From the NCBI RefSeq assembly GCF_000953825.1, contig NZ_BBUL01000083.1, positions 1-64,000 of the forward strand: a stretch of DNA of 64,000 nt. Direction: 5' to 3'. Position 1 is the stretch's first letter. Each line of letters starts with the position of its first letter. The position numbers and the translations under genes were made by a program. Under the pieces are notes generated by a model. That model made no database searches. It was not told the origin of the DNA and saw nothing but the letters and a program-made list of their open reading frames with translations. The stretch comes from Cellvibrio sp. OA-2007 (GTDB lineage Bacteria; Pseudomonadota; Gammaproteobacteria; Pseudomonadales; Cellvibrionaceae). Shown in pieces: positions 8,363 through 15,946 of the stretch.

Positions 8363-9097
8363 ATGCAAGTTAGCATGCGCGACATGTTGTCTGCCGGTGT
8401 CCACTTTGGTCACCAAACCCGTTACTGGAACCCAAAGATGGGCAAGTACATCTTCGGTGCACGTAACAAGATTCATATCATCAACCTTGAGCACACCGTT
8501 CCTGCATTCAATGAAGCTTTGGCTTTGGTGCAGCAAATGGCTTCGCAAAAGAAAAAAATTCTGTTTGTTGGTACTAAGCGCGCTGCGCAAAAGATCGTCA
8601 AAGAGCAAGCTGAGCGCGCGGGTCAACCGTTCGTAAGCCATCGTTGGTTGGGCGGCATGCTCACTAACTACAAAACTATCCGCGCTTCAATTCGTCGCCT
8701 GGCGGAGCTTACTGCTCAAAGCCAAGACGGTACCTTCACTAAGTTGACCAAAAAAGAAGCTTTGATGCGTACTCGCGATATGGAGAAGCTGGAGCGTTCA
8801 ATCGGCGGTATCAAAAACATCGCTGGTCTGCCTGACGCAATGTTTGTTATCGACGTTGATCATGAGCGTATTGCGATTCAAGAAGCCAATAAGCTGGGCA
8901 TTCCTGTTATCGGTATTGTTGATACCAACAGCAATCCAGACGGCGTTGACTATGTAATTCCAGGTAACGACGACGCCATCCGCGCGATCAAGCTGTACGT
9001 TGCTGCTATTGCTGACGCATGTTTGGAAGGTGGCAAGTCTGCTTCTGCAGTACCAAACAAAGATGAGTACGTAGCTGCCGAAGGCGCTGCGGAGTAA
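8363..9097 (+). CDS. rpsB: 30S ribosomal protein S2
   Basis: S2 is a late-assembling protein of the small ribosomal subunit and helps hold S1. The 244-residue product starts [26 protein letters not shown], shows the family signature [13 protein letters not shown] near residue 97, and has the usual [43 protein letters not shown] region. Its length equals the gammaproteobacterial norm. It is the first gene of the rightward block and is followed by tsf after 124 bp that contain two hairpins. Confidence 0.99.
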   Translation: MQVSMRDMLSAGVHFGHQTRYWNPKMGKYIFGARNKIHIINLEHTVPAFNEALALVQQMASQKKKILFVGTKRAAQKIVKEQAERAGQPFVSHRWLGGMLTNYKTIRASIRRLAELTAQSQDGTFTKLTKKEALMRTRDMEKLERSIGGIKNIAGLPDAMFVIDVDHERIAIQEANKLGIPVIGIVDTNSNPDGVDYVIPGNDDAIRAIKLYVAAIADACLEGGKSASAVPNKDEYVAAEGAAE

Positions 9098-9128
9098 TCG
9101 CACGTAATCAAACGACCATAAAACTTTA

Positions 9129-9148
9129 GTAACCTGCATGCGGGTTAC
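9129..9148 (+). other. Intercistronic hairpin 1 between rpsB and tsf
   Basis: GTAACC (9129-9134) pairs with GGTTAC (9143-9148) across the loop TGCATGCG, which is partly self-complementary. It lies just before the stronger terminator-like hairpin at 9165. It may be part of a processing or attenuation region, which is inference. Confidence 0.45.
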
Positions 9149-9164
9149 TTAGGTTGTCGGAAGA

Positions 9165-9184
9165 GGGGGCTTAGCCCCCTTTTT
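9165..9184 (+). terminator. Attenuator-like terminator between rpsB and tsf
   Basis: GGGGGC-TTA-GCCCCC followed by TTTTT (9180-9184) is a compact intrinsic terminator with a 6-bp GC stem, placed inside the rpsB-tsf unit 37 bp before the tsf ATG. No obvious new promoter lies between it and tsf, so it probably causes partial termination and sets the S2:EF-Ts ratio. Confidence 0.65.
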
Positions 9185-9221
9185 GCAAACTGAATTTGAA
9201 CATTTTATAGAGGAAACAACC

Positions 9222-10091
9222 ATGACAGCTGTTACTCCTGCATTGGTAAAAGAACTGCGCGACCGCACTGGTCTGGGCATGATGGAATGTAAAAAAGCGT
9301 TGGGCGAAGCCAATGGTGATGTTGACCTGGCGATTGAAAACCTGCGTAAAGTTTCTGGCTTGAAAGCGGCGAAAAAAGAAGGTCGTACCGCGGCTGATGG
9401 CGTTGTTGCAGTTAAGGTTGCTCCAGATAATAGCTACGGTGTGATCGTAGAAGTTAACTCTGAAACTGACTTCGTAGCTCGCGACGCTGGCTTTTTGGCT
9501 TTTGTTGATAGCGTATTGGATAAGGCTTTCACGACCAAGCAAGCCGACGTGGCAGCAGTAATGGCTGGCGAGTTGGAAGCTGCGCGTGAAGCGCTGGTAC
9601 AAAAAATCGGCGAAAAAATCAGCGTTCGTCGCATTAGCTTGGTTGAAGGTGGTGTAGTAGGCGGTTACCTTCACTTGAACAACCGCATTGCGGTATTGGT
9701 TCAATTGGAAGGCGGTAATGAAGAAACTGCTAAAGATGTTGCTATGCACGTTGCAGCAGTTAACCCAACCGTGGTTAGCTCCGATCAAATGCCAGCTGAA
9801 GTTGTTGAAAAAGAAAAAGAAATCATCCGTGCTCAACCTGACATGGCCGGTAAACCAGCTGAAATCGTTGAGAAGATGATTGGTGGTCGTATCAGCAAGT
9901 TCCTGAAAGAATCCAGCTTGGTTGATCAGCCTTTTGTTAAGAATCCAGAGCAAACTATTGCGCAGTACGCTAAAGCAGCGAGCGCAACTGTTAAGAACTT
10001 TGTGCGTCTTGAAGTAGGTGAAGGCATTGAAGTTGCTGTTGTAGACTTCGCTGCTGAAGTTGCTGCACAAGTAGCTGCATCAAAAGCCTAA
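9222..10091 (+). CDS. tsf: Elongation factor Ts
   Basis: EF-Ts exchanges GDP for GTP on EF-Tu. The ATG at 9222 follows AGAGGA (9209-9214) at good spacing and yields 289 residues beginning [27 protein letters not shown], the family's usual start with the N-terminal UBA-like domain. The EF-Tu-contact motif TDFVARD occurs near residue 80, followed by the two core subdomains. An in-frame TTG at 9183 lies inside the attenuator region and is not the start. A strong terminator follows at 10116. Confidence 0.98.
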   Translation: MTAVTPALVKELRDRTGLGMMECKKALGEANGDVDLAIENLRKVSGLKAAKKEGRTAADGVVAVKVAPDNSYGVIVEVNSETDFVARDAGFLAFVDSVLDKAFTTKQADVAAVMAGELEAAREALVQKIGEKISVRRISLVEGGVVGGYLHLNNRIAVLVQLEGGNEETAKDVAMHVAAVNPTVVSSDQMPAEVVEKEKEIIRAQPDMAGKPAEIVEKMIGGRISKFLKESSLVDQPFVKNPEQTIAQYAKAASATVKNFVRLEVGEGIEVAVVDFAAEVAAQVAASKA

Positions 10092-10115
10092 TTAGTTTTC
10101 GCTAATTTGCTTGAT

Positions 10116-10150
10116 AAAAACCCGCACAGGGTAACTTGTGCGGGTTTTTT
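10116..10150 (+). terminator. Terminator after tsf
   Basis: AAAAACCCGCAC pairs with GTGCGGGTTTTT across a 10-nt loop and ends in six T. It closes the rpsB-tsf unit; pyrH starts 146 bp later. Confidence 0.85.
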
Positions 10151-10295
10151 GTTGTTGGTGATTTGGCTTGTGTGCTGTGAAAAAGAGACGGAGTGACGCC
10201 ACCCGATGATGCTTTTTCTGTTACACTGCACCGATTTTTTCGGCCCCCGGTTATGGCGGGCATTAGTGGCTAACTCATTGTTTTGGAGAGCATTT

Positions 10296-11030
10296 ATGTC
10301 CACCCCACGGGATAAAAAGTACAAGCGTATTTTGTTGAAACTCAGCGGTGAAGAGCTGATGGGGACCGAGGGTTTCGGGATTGACCCCAAAGTGCTTGAC
10401 AAGATGGCGCTGGAAATCGGCCAGTTAGTCGGTATAGGTGTGCAAGTTGGTCTGGTGATTGGTGGAGGCAACTTGTTTCGCGGTGCGGCATTAAGTGCAG
10501 CGGGCTTGGATCGTGTTACCGGCGATCATATGGGTATGTTGGCGACAGTGATGAATGCCTTGGCGATGCGCGATGCGCTGGAGCGCTCCAATATTTCTTG
10601 TCGTGTGATGTCGGCAATCCCCATGAGTGGAGTGGTGGAACATTACGATCGCCGTCGCGCGGTGCGTTTTTTGAACTCTGGTGAGGTTGTTATTTTCTCT
10701 GCCGGTACAGGCAACCCATTTTTTACCACAGACTCTGCTGCCTGTTTACGTGGTATTGAGGTTGATGCGGATATAGTTTTGAAAGCGACTAAGGTTGATG
10801 GTGTTTATTCGGCTGACCCGAAAAAAGATCCTACCGCTACTAAATATGATCGTTTGTCATACGACGAAGTGTTGGACAAAAAGCTGGGTGTAATGGATTT
10901 GACCGCTATTTGTTTGTGCCGTGAGCACGACATGCCTGTGCGGGTATTTCGTATGAATAAAACCGGTGCACTGTTAAATATCGTTGTGGGTAGCAACGAA
11001 GGTACTTTGATTGAAGAGGATAAATCATGA
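10296..11030 (+). CDS. pyrH: UMP kinase
   Basis: PyrH phosphorylates UMP to UDP, feeding pyrimidine nucleotide and cell-wall precursor synthesis. The ATG at 10296 follows GGAGAG (10285-10290) and gives 244 residues ([23 protein letters not shown]). Motifs of the amino-acid-kinase fold are visible: [33 protein letters not shown], and the [16 protein letters not shown] segment. An in-frame ATG at 10206 would add 30 unconserved residues upstream of the ribosome site. The stop overlaps the frr start as ATGA. Confidence 0.98.
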   Translation: MSTPRDKKYKRILLKLSGEELMGTEGFGIDPKVLDKMALEIGQLVGIGVQVGLVIGGGNLFRGAALSAAGLDRVTGDHMGMLATVMNALAMRDALERSNISCRVMSAIPMSGVVEHYDRRRAVRFLNSGEVVIFSAGTGNPFFTTDSAACLRGIEVDADIVLKATKVDGVYSADPKKDPTATKYDRLSYDEVLDKKLGVMDLTAICLCREHDMPVRVFRMNKTGALLNIVVGSNEGTLIEEDKS

Positions 11031-11584
11031 TTAATGACATTAAAAAAGATGCTGAAGCACGCATGAAAAAAGCGGTTGAAGTGCTCTCTAACAACTTCAA
11101 TAAAATTCGCACTGGTCGTGCCCATCCAAGCCTGCTGGATGGCTTGATGGTGAATTACTACGGCACACCGACACCCTTGGCGCAAGTTGGTAACATCAAT
11201 ATTGAAGATGCGCGTACCCTGTCTATCAGCCCTTGGGAGCGCAACCTGGTTCCTGAAATTGAAAAAGCGATTATGAAATCCGACTTGGGTTTGAATCCTT
11301 CTACCAACAACGGCTTGATTCGTATTCCACTGCCGATGTTGACCGAAGAAACCCGTAAAAACTTTATCAAGCAGGCGCGTGCAGAAGCTGAGAATGGCCG
11401 CGTTGCAGTGCGCAATGTACGTCGCGATGTATTGGGCGATGTTAAAGCGCTGTTGAAAGATAAAGCGATTGGCGAAGACGATGATCGTCGCGCACAAGAT
11501 GAAATTCAAAAAATCACTGACAAATACATCGCGGAAGTGGATAAAGCGCTGGCTGCAAAAGAAGTGGATTTGATGGCTGTTTAG
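11027..11584 (+). CDS. frr: Ribosome recycling factor
   Basis: Frr releases ribosomes from mRNA after termination, together with EF-G. It has 185 residues, the standard length. It begins [20 protein letters not shown] and carries the conserved [14 protein letters not shown] segment and a C-terminal three-helix bundle end ([17 protein letters not shown]). The 4-bp overlap with pyrH indicates translational coupling. A perfect 12-bp hairpin without a T tract follows the stop. Confidence 0.99.
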   Translation: MINDIKKDAEARMKKAVEVLSNNFNKIRTGRAHPSLLDGLMVNYYGTPTPLAQVGNINIEDARTLSISPWERNLVPEIEKAIMKSDLGLNPSTNNGLIRIPLPMLTEETRKNFIKQARAEAENGRVAVRNVRRDVLGDVKALLKDKAIGEDDDRRAQDEIQKITDKYIAEVDKALAAKEVDLMAV

Positions 11585-11595
11585 TCCGCATCATT

Positions 11596-11630
11596 CGATT
11601 GGATTTGGCTTGTTCTGGCAAATCCAATCG
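11596..11630. repeat. Perfect 12-bp inverted repeat after frr
   Basis: CGATTGGATTTG (11596-11607) pairs perfectly with CAAATCCAATCG (11619-11630) around an 11-nt loop. No T tract follows, so a simple intrinsic terminator is unlikely. A hairpin with the same GGATTTG/CAAATCC core follows the CBS-domain gene at 27541-27570. Confidence 0.6.
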
Positions 11631-11732
11631 CGCTAGGTAACACCAGTTACAACACTATTTGACACACCATTACAAAAAGCAAAAACAGGTCATCGATCTC
11701 ATCGATAAACACCTGCTGCCGGGAGAGTTTGC

Positions 11733-12467
11733 GTGACTGACAATAGTCTTCGCCATGTGGCGATCATTATGGATGGCAATAATCGCTGGGCTAAACAGCG
11801 CGGTATGGCGGGTGTGTCTGGCCATAAAGTGGGTGTTGAGCGCATCCGCGATGTGATGGCTGCATGTCAGGAAATGGGCGTAGAGGTACTTACCGTTTTT
11901 GCATTTAGTAGTGAAAACTGGCGTCGTCCACCGGTAGAGGTGGAGGCACTTATGTCACTGTTTTTGTTATACCTTAAAAATGAAGCCAAGGCGCTTAACA
12001 AAAAAGATGTTGCCTTGCGCGTGATTGGCAATCGCGAGCGTTTTAGTCCTTCCATTCAAAAAGCTATTGCTGCAGCAGAAGAATTGACCCGCGGCGGAAA
12101 AACCACCTTGGTTATCGCTGCCGACTACGGCGGCCGCTGGGATATTGCGGAAGCGGCGAAAAAAATCGCCCAGCAAGTGGCTGCTGGGGAATTGGACCCT
12201 GCAGCGATTACGGAAGATTCTCTGCACCAACATACGTGCCTTGCTGATTTACCGCCACTGGATTTATTAATTCGCACCGGTGGCGAAGTGCGTATTAGTA
12301 ATTTTTTATTGTGGCAGTGTGCTTATGCTGAGTTGTTTTTCAGCGATAAACTCTGGCCGGATTTTGATGGCGATGAGCTGAAAAAAGCTGCCGCCAGTTT
12401 TCGTGAGCGTCAACGCCGTTTTGGCCTGACAGGTGATCAAATCGACGCGGGTGCACTTAATGCTTAA
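11733..12467 (+). CDS. uppS: Undecaprenyl diphosphate synthase (cis-prenyltransferase)
   Basis: UppS condenses eight isopentenyl units onto farnesyl-PP to make the C55 lipid carrier for peptidoglycan and O-antigen. The catalytic Asp is in IIMDGNNRWAKQRG (Asp14), with FAFSSENWRRP and the C-terminal IRTGGEVRISNFLLWQCAYAELFF signature. The Gly-to-Asn variant in DGNNRW is also known in Pseudomonas. The start is GTG at 11733 after GGGAGAG (11721-11727). The product has 244 residues. Its end overlaps cdsA by 8 bp, indicating coupled translation. Confidence 0.98.
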   Translation: MTDNSLRHVAIIMDGNNRWAKQRGMAGVSGHKVGVERIRDVMAACQEMGVEVLTVFAFSSENWRRPPVEVEALMSLFLLYLKNEAKALNKKDVALRVIGNRERFSPSIQKAIAAAEELTRGGKTTLVIAADYGGRWDIAEAAKKIAQQVAAGELDPAAITEDSLHQHTCLADLPPLDLLIRTGGEVRISNFLLWQCAYAELFFSDKLWPDFDGDELKKAAASFRERQRRFGLTGDQIDAGALNA

Positions 12468-13314
12468 GCAGCGTGTTATTACCGCTCTGATACTCGCCGT
12501 TATCTTCCTTACGGCTTTATTTGGGCTGCCATCTGGTTACTTTTCGTTTTTCATCGGTGCCGTATTATTAATTGGTGCATGGGAGTGGGCTAATTTGTCT
12601 GGTCTTCCTGCTATATGGCAGCGACTCGTTTATTCGTTGGTGTTATTGGTTTTGTTAGTCGGTACGTCACTTTATCTGGGCTTTGAGGGTGAGGCGAGCC
12701 CGCGCCTTAATGCTCTGGCAATCCGCGATGTGTTAATTGTTGGTTGTGGCTGGTGGGCGCTTGCGCTGTTACTGGTTCAAAGCTATCCCAGCAGCAGTGT
12801 ACTGTGGGGGCACAAAGCCCTGCGGCTGATGATCGGCGGATTGGTGCTAATCCCAACTTGGGTTGCCTTGGTTTATGTGCGCCAACAGGATAATGGTGCA
12901 TGGTTGGTGCTCTTATTGATGTTGGTTGTTGCAGTGGCGGATAGTGGTGGTTATTTTGCCGGGCGTCGTTTTGGCAGGCATAAATTAGCGTCTGCGGTTA
13001 GTCCGGGTAAAACCTGGGAAGGCTTTGCGGGCGGATTTTTAGCGAACTGTTTATTGGCGGTTGTGCTTGGCCAGCTATTAAATATGAGTCTGTTGTTGAT
13101 GCTCGTATTGATCGTTCCCACCAGTTTGGTTTCGGTGCTGGGTGATTTATTGGAAAGCATGGTCAAACGTCATGCGGGTGCCAAAGACAGCGGCAGTATC
13201 CTGCCGGGTCATGGTGGCATCCTTGATCGTGTCGATGGCATAACTGCAGCTGCGCCGGTGTTTGCGTTGGCACTCTTGGCTAGTGGCGCTTTTACAGCGA
13301 GTGCGGGTGTGTAA
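12460..13314 (+). CDS. cdsA: Phosphatidate cytidylyltransferase (CDP-diacylglycerol synthase)
   Basis: CdsA makes CDP-diacylglycerol from phosphatidate and CTP, the precursor of all membrane phospholipids. The 284-residue protein has about seven or eight hydrophobic segments. It ends with the family signature: ESMVKRHAGAKDSG, then LPGHGGILDRVDG. The ATG at 12460 (MLKQRVITALI) overlaps the uppS end by 8 bp. An in-frame ATG at 12433 would lengthen the overlap for no visible reason. The stop TAA is directly followed by the dxr ATG. Confidence 0.97.
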   Translation: MLKQRVITALILAVIFLTALFGLPSGYFSFFIGAVLLIGAWEWANLSGLPAIWQRLVYSLVLLVLLVGTSLYLGFEGEASPRLNALAIRDVLIVGCGWWALALLLVQSYPSSSVLWGHKALRLMIGGLVLIPTWVALVYVRQQDNGAWLVLLLMLVVAVADSGGYFAGRRFGRHKLASAVSPGKTWEGFAGGFLANCLLAVVLGQLLNMSLLLMLVLIVPTSLVSVLGDLLESMVKRHAGAKDSGSILPGHGGILDRVDGITAAAPVFALALLASGAFTASAGV

Positions 13315-14514
13315 ATGCAGGTTGCTCCTCAGCAAATTACCGTTCTTGGCGCTACAGGTTCAATCGGTGTTAGCACCTTGGATGTTATCGCTCGTCACCC
13401 TGATCGCTACCAGGTTTTTGCATTAAGTGCGGATCGTCGCTGGCAGTTATTGGCCACACAATGCCTGATGCATAGTCCACGCTATGCCGTATTGAATGAC
13501 CCTGTTGCCGCACTTGAATTGGAGCGTGAACTGCGTCATCAGGGTTGTGCGACCGAAGTGTTGCAAGGCGCCGATGCCTTGGCCGCTGTTGCTGCTCATG
13601 AGCAAGTCGATATGGTCATGGCGGCTATTGTCGGCTCAGTTGGTTTGTTGCCGACGTTGGCTGCCGTGAACGCAGGTAAAAAAGTTCTGCTCGCCAATAA
13701 AGAGGCTTTGGTGATGGCGGGTGGTTTATTTACCCGCGCGGTTGCTGAGCATGGTGCAGTTTTGCTGCCGATCGATAGCGAACACAATGCCATCTTTCAG
13801 TGTTTGCCTAATCATCGCGCTGACTACCTTGTTGATGGACTTAAATCGAGCGGCGTCAGAAAAATCTTGTTGACCGCTTCTGGTGGTCCTTTCCGTAATA
13901 CTCCCATTGCTGATCTCGCCAAGATGACACCCGAGCAGGCTTGCGCGCATCCCAACTGGAGTATGGGGCAAAAAATTTCGGTTGATTCGGCCACTATGTT
14001 GAATAAAGGCTTGGAGTTGATTGAGGCTTGCTGGTTGTTTAATACGCGGCCACAACAAGTGCAAGTGGTGATCCATCCGCAGAGCGTTATTCATTCGATG
14101 GTTGAGTATATCGATGGCTCGGTACTGGCGCAGTTGGGCAACCCGGATATGCGCACCCCTATCGCCCATGCATTGGCGTGGCCGGAGCGGATTGAGTCAG
14201 GTGTTTCCAGTCTCGATCTTATCGCTACTGCCCGGTTGGATTTCAGCGCTCCGGATTATGAACGTTTTCCCTGCTTGCGCTTGGCACAGGAGGCAGCAGA
14301 GGCATCGGGTACTGCGCCGGCGATTTTAAATGCGGCCAATGAAGTAGCGGTCGCTGCATTTTTGCAGCGCCGTATTCGTTTTGATCAAATAGCGCAGGTG
14401 ATTGATCATGTGCTTACCCATTTGTCGCCCAGTGAACCACATAGCTTGGAGCAGATCCAAGCTGCTGATGCTGAAGCTCGCGCTATGGCTCAGCAGTTGA
14501 TTGCTCGCTGGTAA
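13315..14514 (+). CDS. dxr: 1-deoxy-D-xylulose 5-phosphate reductoisomerase
   Basis: Dxr is the NADPH-dependent second step of the MEP isoprenoid pathway and so feeds UppS encoded upstream. It has the nucleotide-binding GATGSIG (residues 12-18), [22 protein letters not shown] with metal ligands, GPFRNTP, and [13 protein letters not shown]. At 399 residues it has the normal length. The ATG directly abuts the cdsA stop (TAAATG), so translation is coupled. Confidence 0.98.
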   Translation: MQVAPQQITVLGATGSIGVSTLDVIARHPDRYQVFALSADRRWQLLATQCLMHSPRYAVLNDPVAALELERELRHQGCATEVLQGADALAAVAAHEQVDMVMAAIVGSVGLLPTLAAVNAGKKVLLANKEALVMAGGLFTRAVAEHGAVLLPIDSEHNAIFQCLPNHRADYLVDGLKSSGVRKILLTASGGPFRNTPIADLAKMTPEQACAHPNWSMGQKISVDSATMLNKGLELIEACWLFNTRPQQVQVVIHPQSVIHSMVEYIDGSVLAQLGNPDMRTPIAHALAWPERIESGVSSLDLIATARLDFSAPDYERFPCLRLAQEAAEASGTAPAILNAANEVAVAAFLQRRIRFDQIAQVIDHVLTHLSPSEPHSLEQIQAADAEARAMAQQLIARW

Positions 14515-14536
14515 TTCTTATTCTGAGGCTGTATCC

Positions 14537-15889
14537 ATGGAGTTAATCCAGACGATTGTGTCTTTTCTGGTGGCGTTGCTAATTCTGGTTTCAATCCATG
14601 AATTTGGTCACTTTTATGTTGCGCGGCGTTGTGGCGTCAAGGTGCATCGTTTTTCTATTGGTTTTGGCAAAGTGCTCTGGTCTTGGCGCGATAAGCAGGG
14701 CACTGAATACGCCTTGGCTGCACTGCCTTTAGGTGGTTACGTGAAAATGCTGGATGAGCGCGAAGGTGAGGTTGCACCGGAAGAGCGTCATATGGCATTC
14801 AACAATAAAACCGTCTGGCAGCGCATTGCGATTGTCGCGGCTGGCCCACTGGCTAATTTTTTGTTGGCGATACTCTTATTCTGGGGTTTGTTGTTGCAAG
14901 GGCAGCGCGATTTGATTCCGGTCATTGATAACGTTGCGCCAGGATCCATCGCGGCGCAAGCAGGGTTGGAAAAAGGGCAGGAAATTGTAGCGATTGATGG
15001 CCAGCTAACCCCTACTTGGCAAGCACTCAATAAAGCGCTACTGAATCGTTTAGGTGAGACGGGTACGATTAGTTTTAAAGTTTCATATCCAGATTCCAGT
15101 TTTAATTATGAGTCTGAGGCTCAGCTTGTTGATTGGTTGCGCGAATCTATGGATCCTGATCCAGTTGCTGGATTAGGTATTGCCTTATACCTCCCCAAGA
15201 TCCCCCCCATCATTGGTGAGGTGGTTGCAGCTAGTCCAGCAGAAAAAGCAGGTCTAAAAACCGGCGATAAGATTCTTCAGGTAGATGAACTCACGATCAC
15301 TGATTGGCAAACATGGGTTGAGTATGTACGTAAACGCCCCGGCAGCGCGCTACAGGTTAGCTTGGAGAGAGATGCTCAAGTAATAGAGGTCACTCTTGTT
15401 CCAGAGTTGGTAGCGGATAGGGGGGAGCATCTTGGTCGAGTTGGTGTAGGGGTGAAAGCTTATACATTACCTGAGGATATGATCAGAACTTATGAGTATT
15501 CAGTAGCTGGTGCCTTTGTTGCCGGTGTCAATAAAACCTGGGAAACCTCGGGTTTTGTTCTTTTATCAGTCAAAAAATTGATTCTTGGCGAAATTTCCAC
15601 GAAAAACTTGAGTGGACCGATAACCATTGCTAAGGTGGCGGGCTCTTCAGCCGAGGGTGGCCTGCGGAGCTTTATTGGTTTTGTCGCCTTGCTCAGTGTA
15701 TTCCTGGCAGTTTTTAACCTTTTACCTATCCCGGTATTGGATGGTGGGCACTTATTTTATTACTTGATTGAAGTAATTAAGCGGAAACCGGTGTCCGACA
15801 AAGTGCAGATGCTGGGGTATCAGGTTGGGCTCTTTCTGGTGATCAGCCTAAGCGTGCTAGCACTGTATAACGACATAATGCGGCTTTGA
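14537..15889 (+). CDS. rseP: Site-2 zinc metalloprotease RseP
   Basis: RseP is an inner-membrane protease that cuts anti-sigma factor RseA after DegS, releasing sigma-E in response to outer-membrane stress. The first transmembrane segment contains the zinc site HEFGH (residues 21-25). Two PDZ domains follow in the periplasmic part (about 110-190 and 205-290), and the third zinc ligand lies in LPIPVLDGGHLFYY near the C-terminus. The ATG at 14537 follows TGAGG (14524-14528) and gives 450 residues, as in E. coli. The DNA from about 15060 to 15500 uses somewhat less typical codons, but the frame is intact. Confidence 0.97.
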   Translation: MELIQTIVSFLVALLILVSIHEFGHFYVARRCGVKVHRFSIGFGKVLWSWRDKQGTEYALAALPLGGYVKMLDEREGEVAPEERHMAFNNKTVWQRIAIVAAGPLANFLLAILLFWGLLLQGQRDLIPVIDNVAPGSIAAQAGLEKGQEIVAIDGQLTPTWQALNKALLNRLGETGTISFKVSYPDSSFNYESEAQLVDWLRESMDPDPVAGLGIALYLPKIPPIIGEVVAASPAEKAGLKTGDKILQVDELTITDWQTWVEYVRKRPGSALQVSLERDAQVIEVTLVPELVADRGEHLGRVGVGVKAYTLPEDMIRTYEYSVAGAFVAGVNKTWETSGFVLLSVKKLILGEISTKNLSGPITIAKVAGSSAEGGLRSFIGFVALLSVFLAVFNLLPIPVLDGGHLFYYLIEVIKRKPVSDKVQMLGYQVGLFLVISLSVLALYNDIMRL

Positions 15890-15946
15890 TCTGGCAGTTC
15901 TGTGCCGGGCTGCGACCAACATTCATTTATGATTAGAACAGATTCT

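Noticed and set aside
9171-10070. Open frame of 299 codons antisense to tsf
   Set aside because: Full overlap with EF-Ts, very rich in Phe/Asn/His, and starts within the terminator hairpin; a by-product of tsf codon use.
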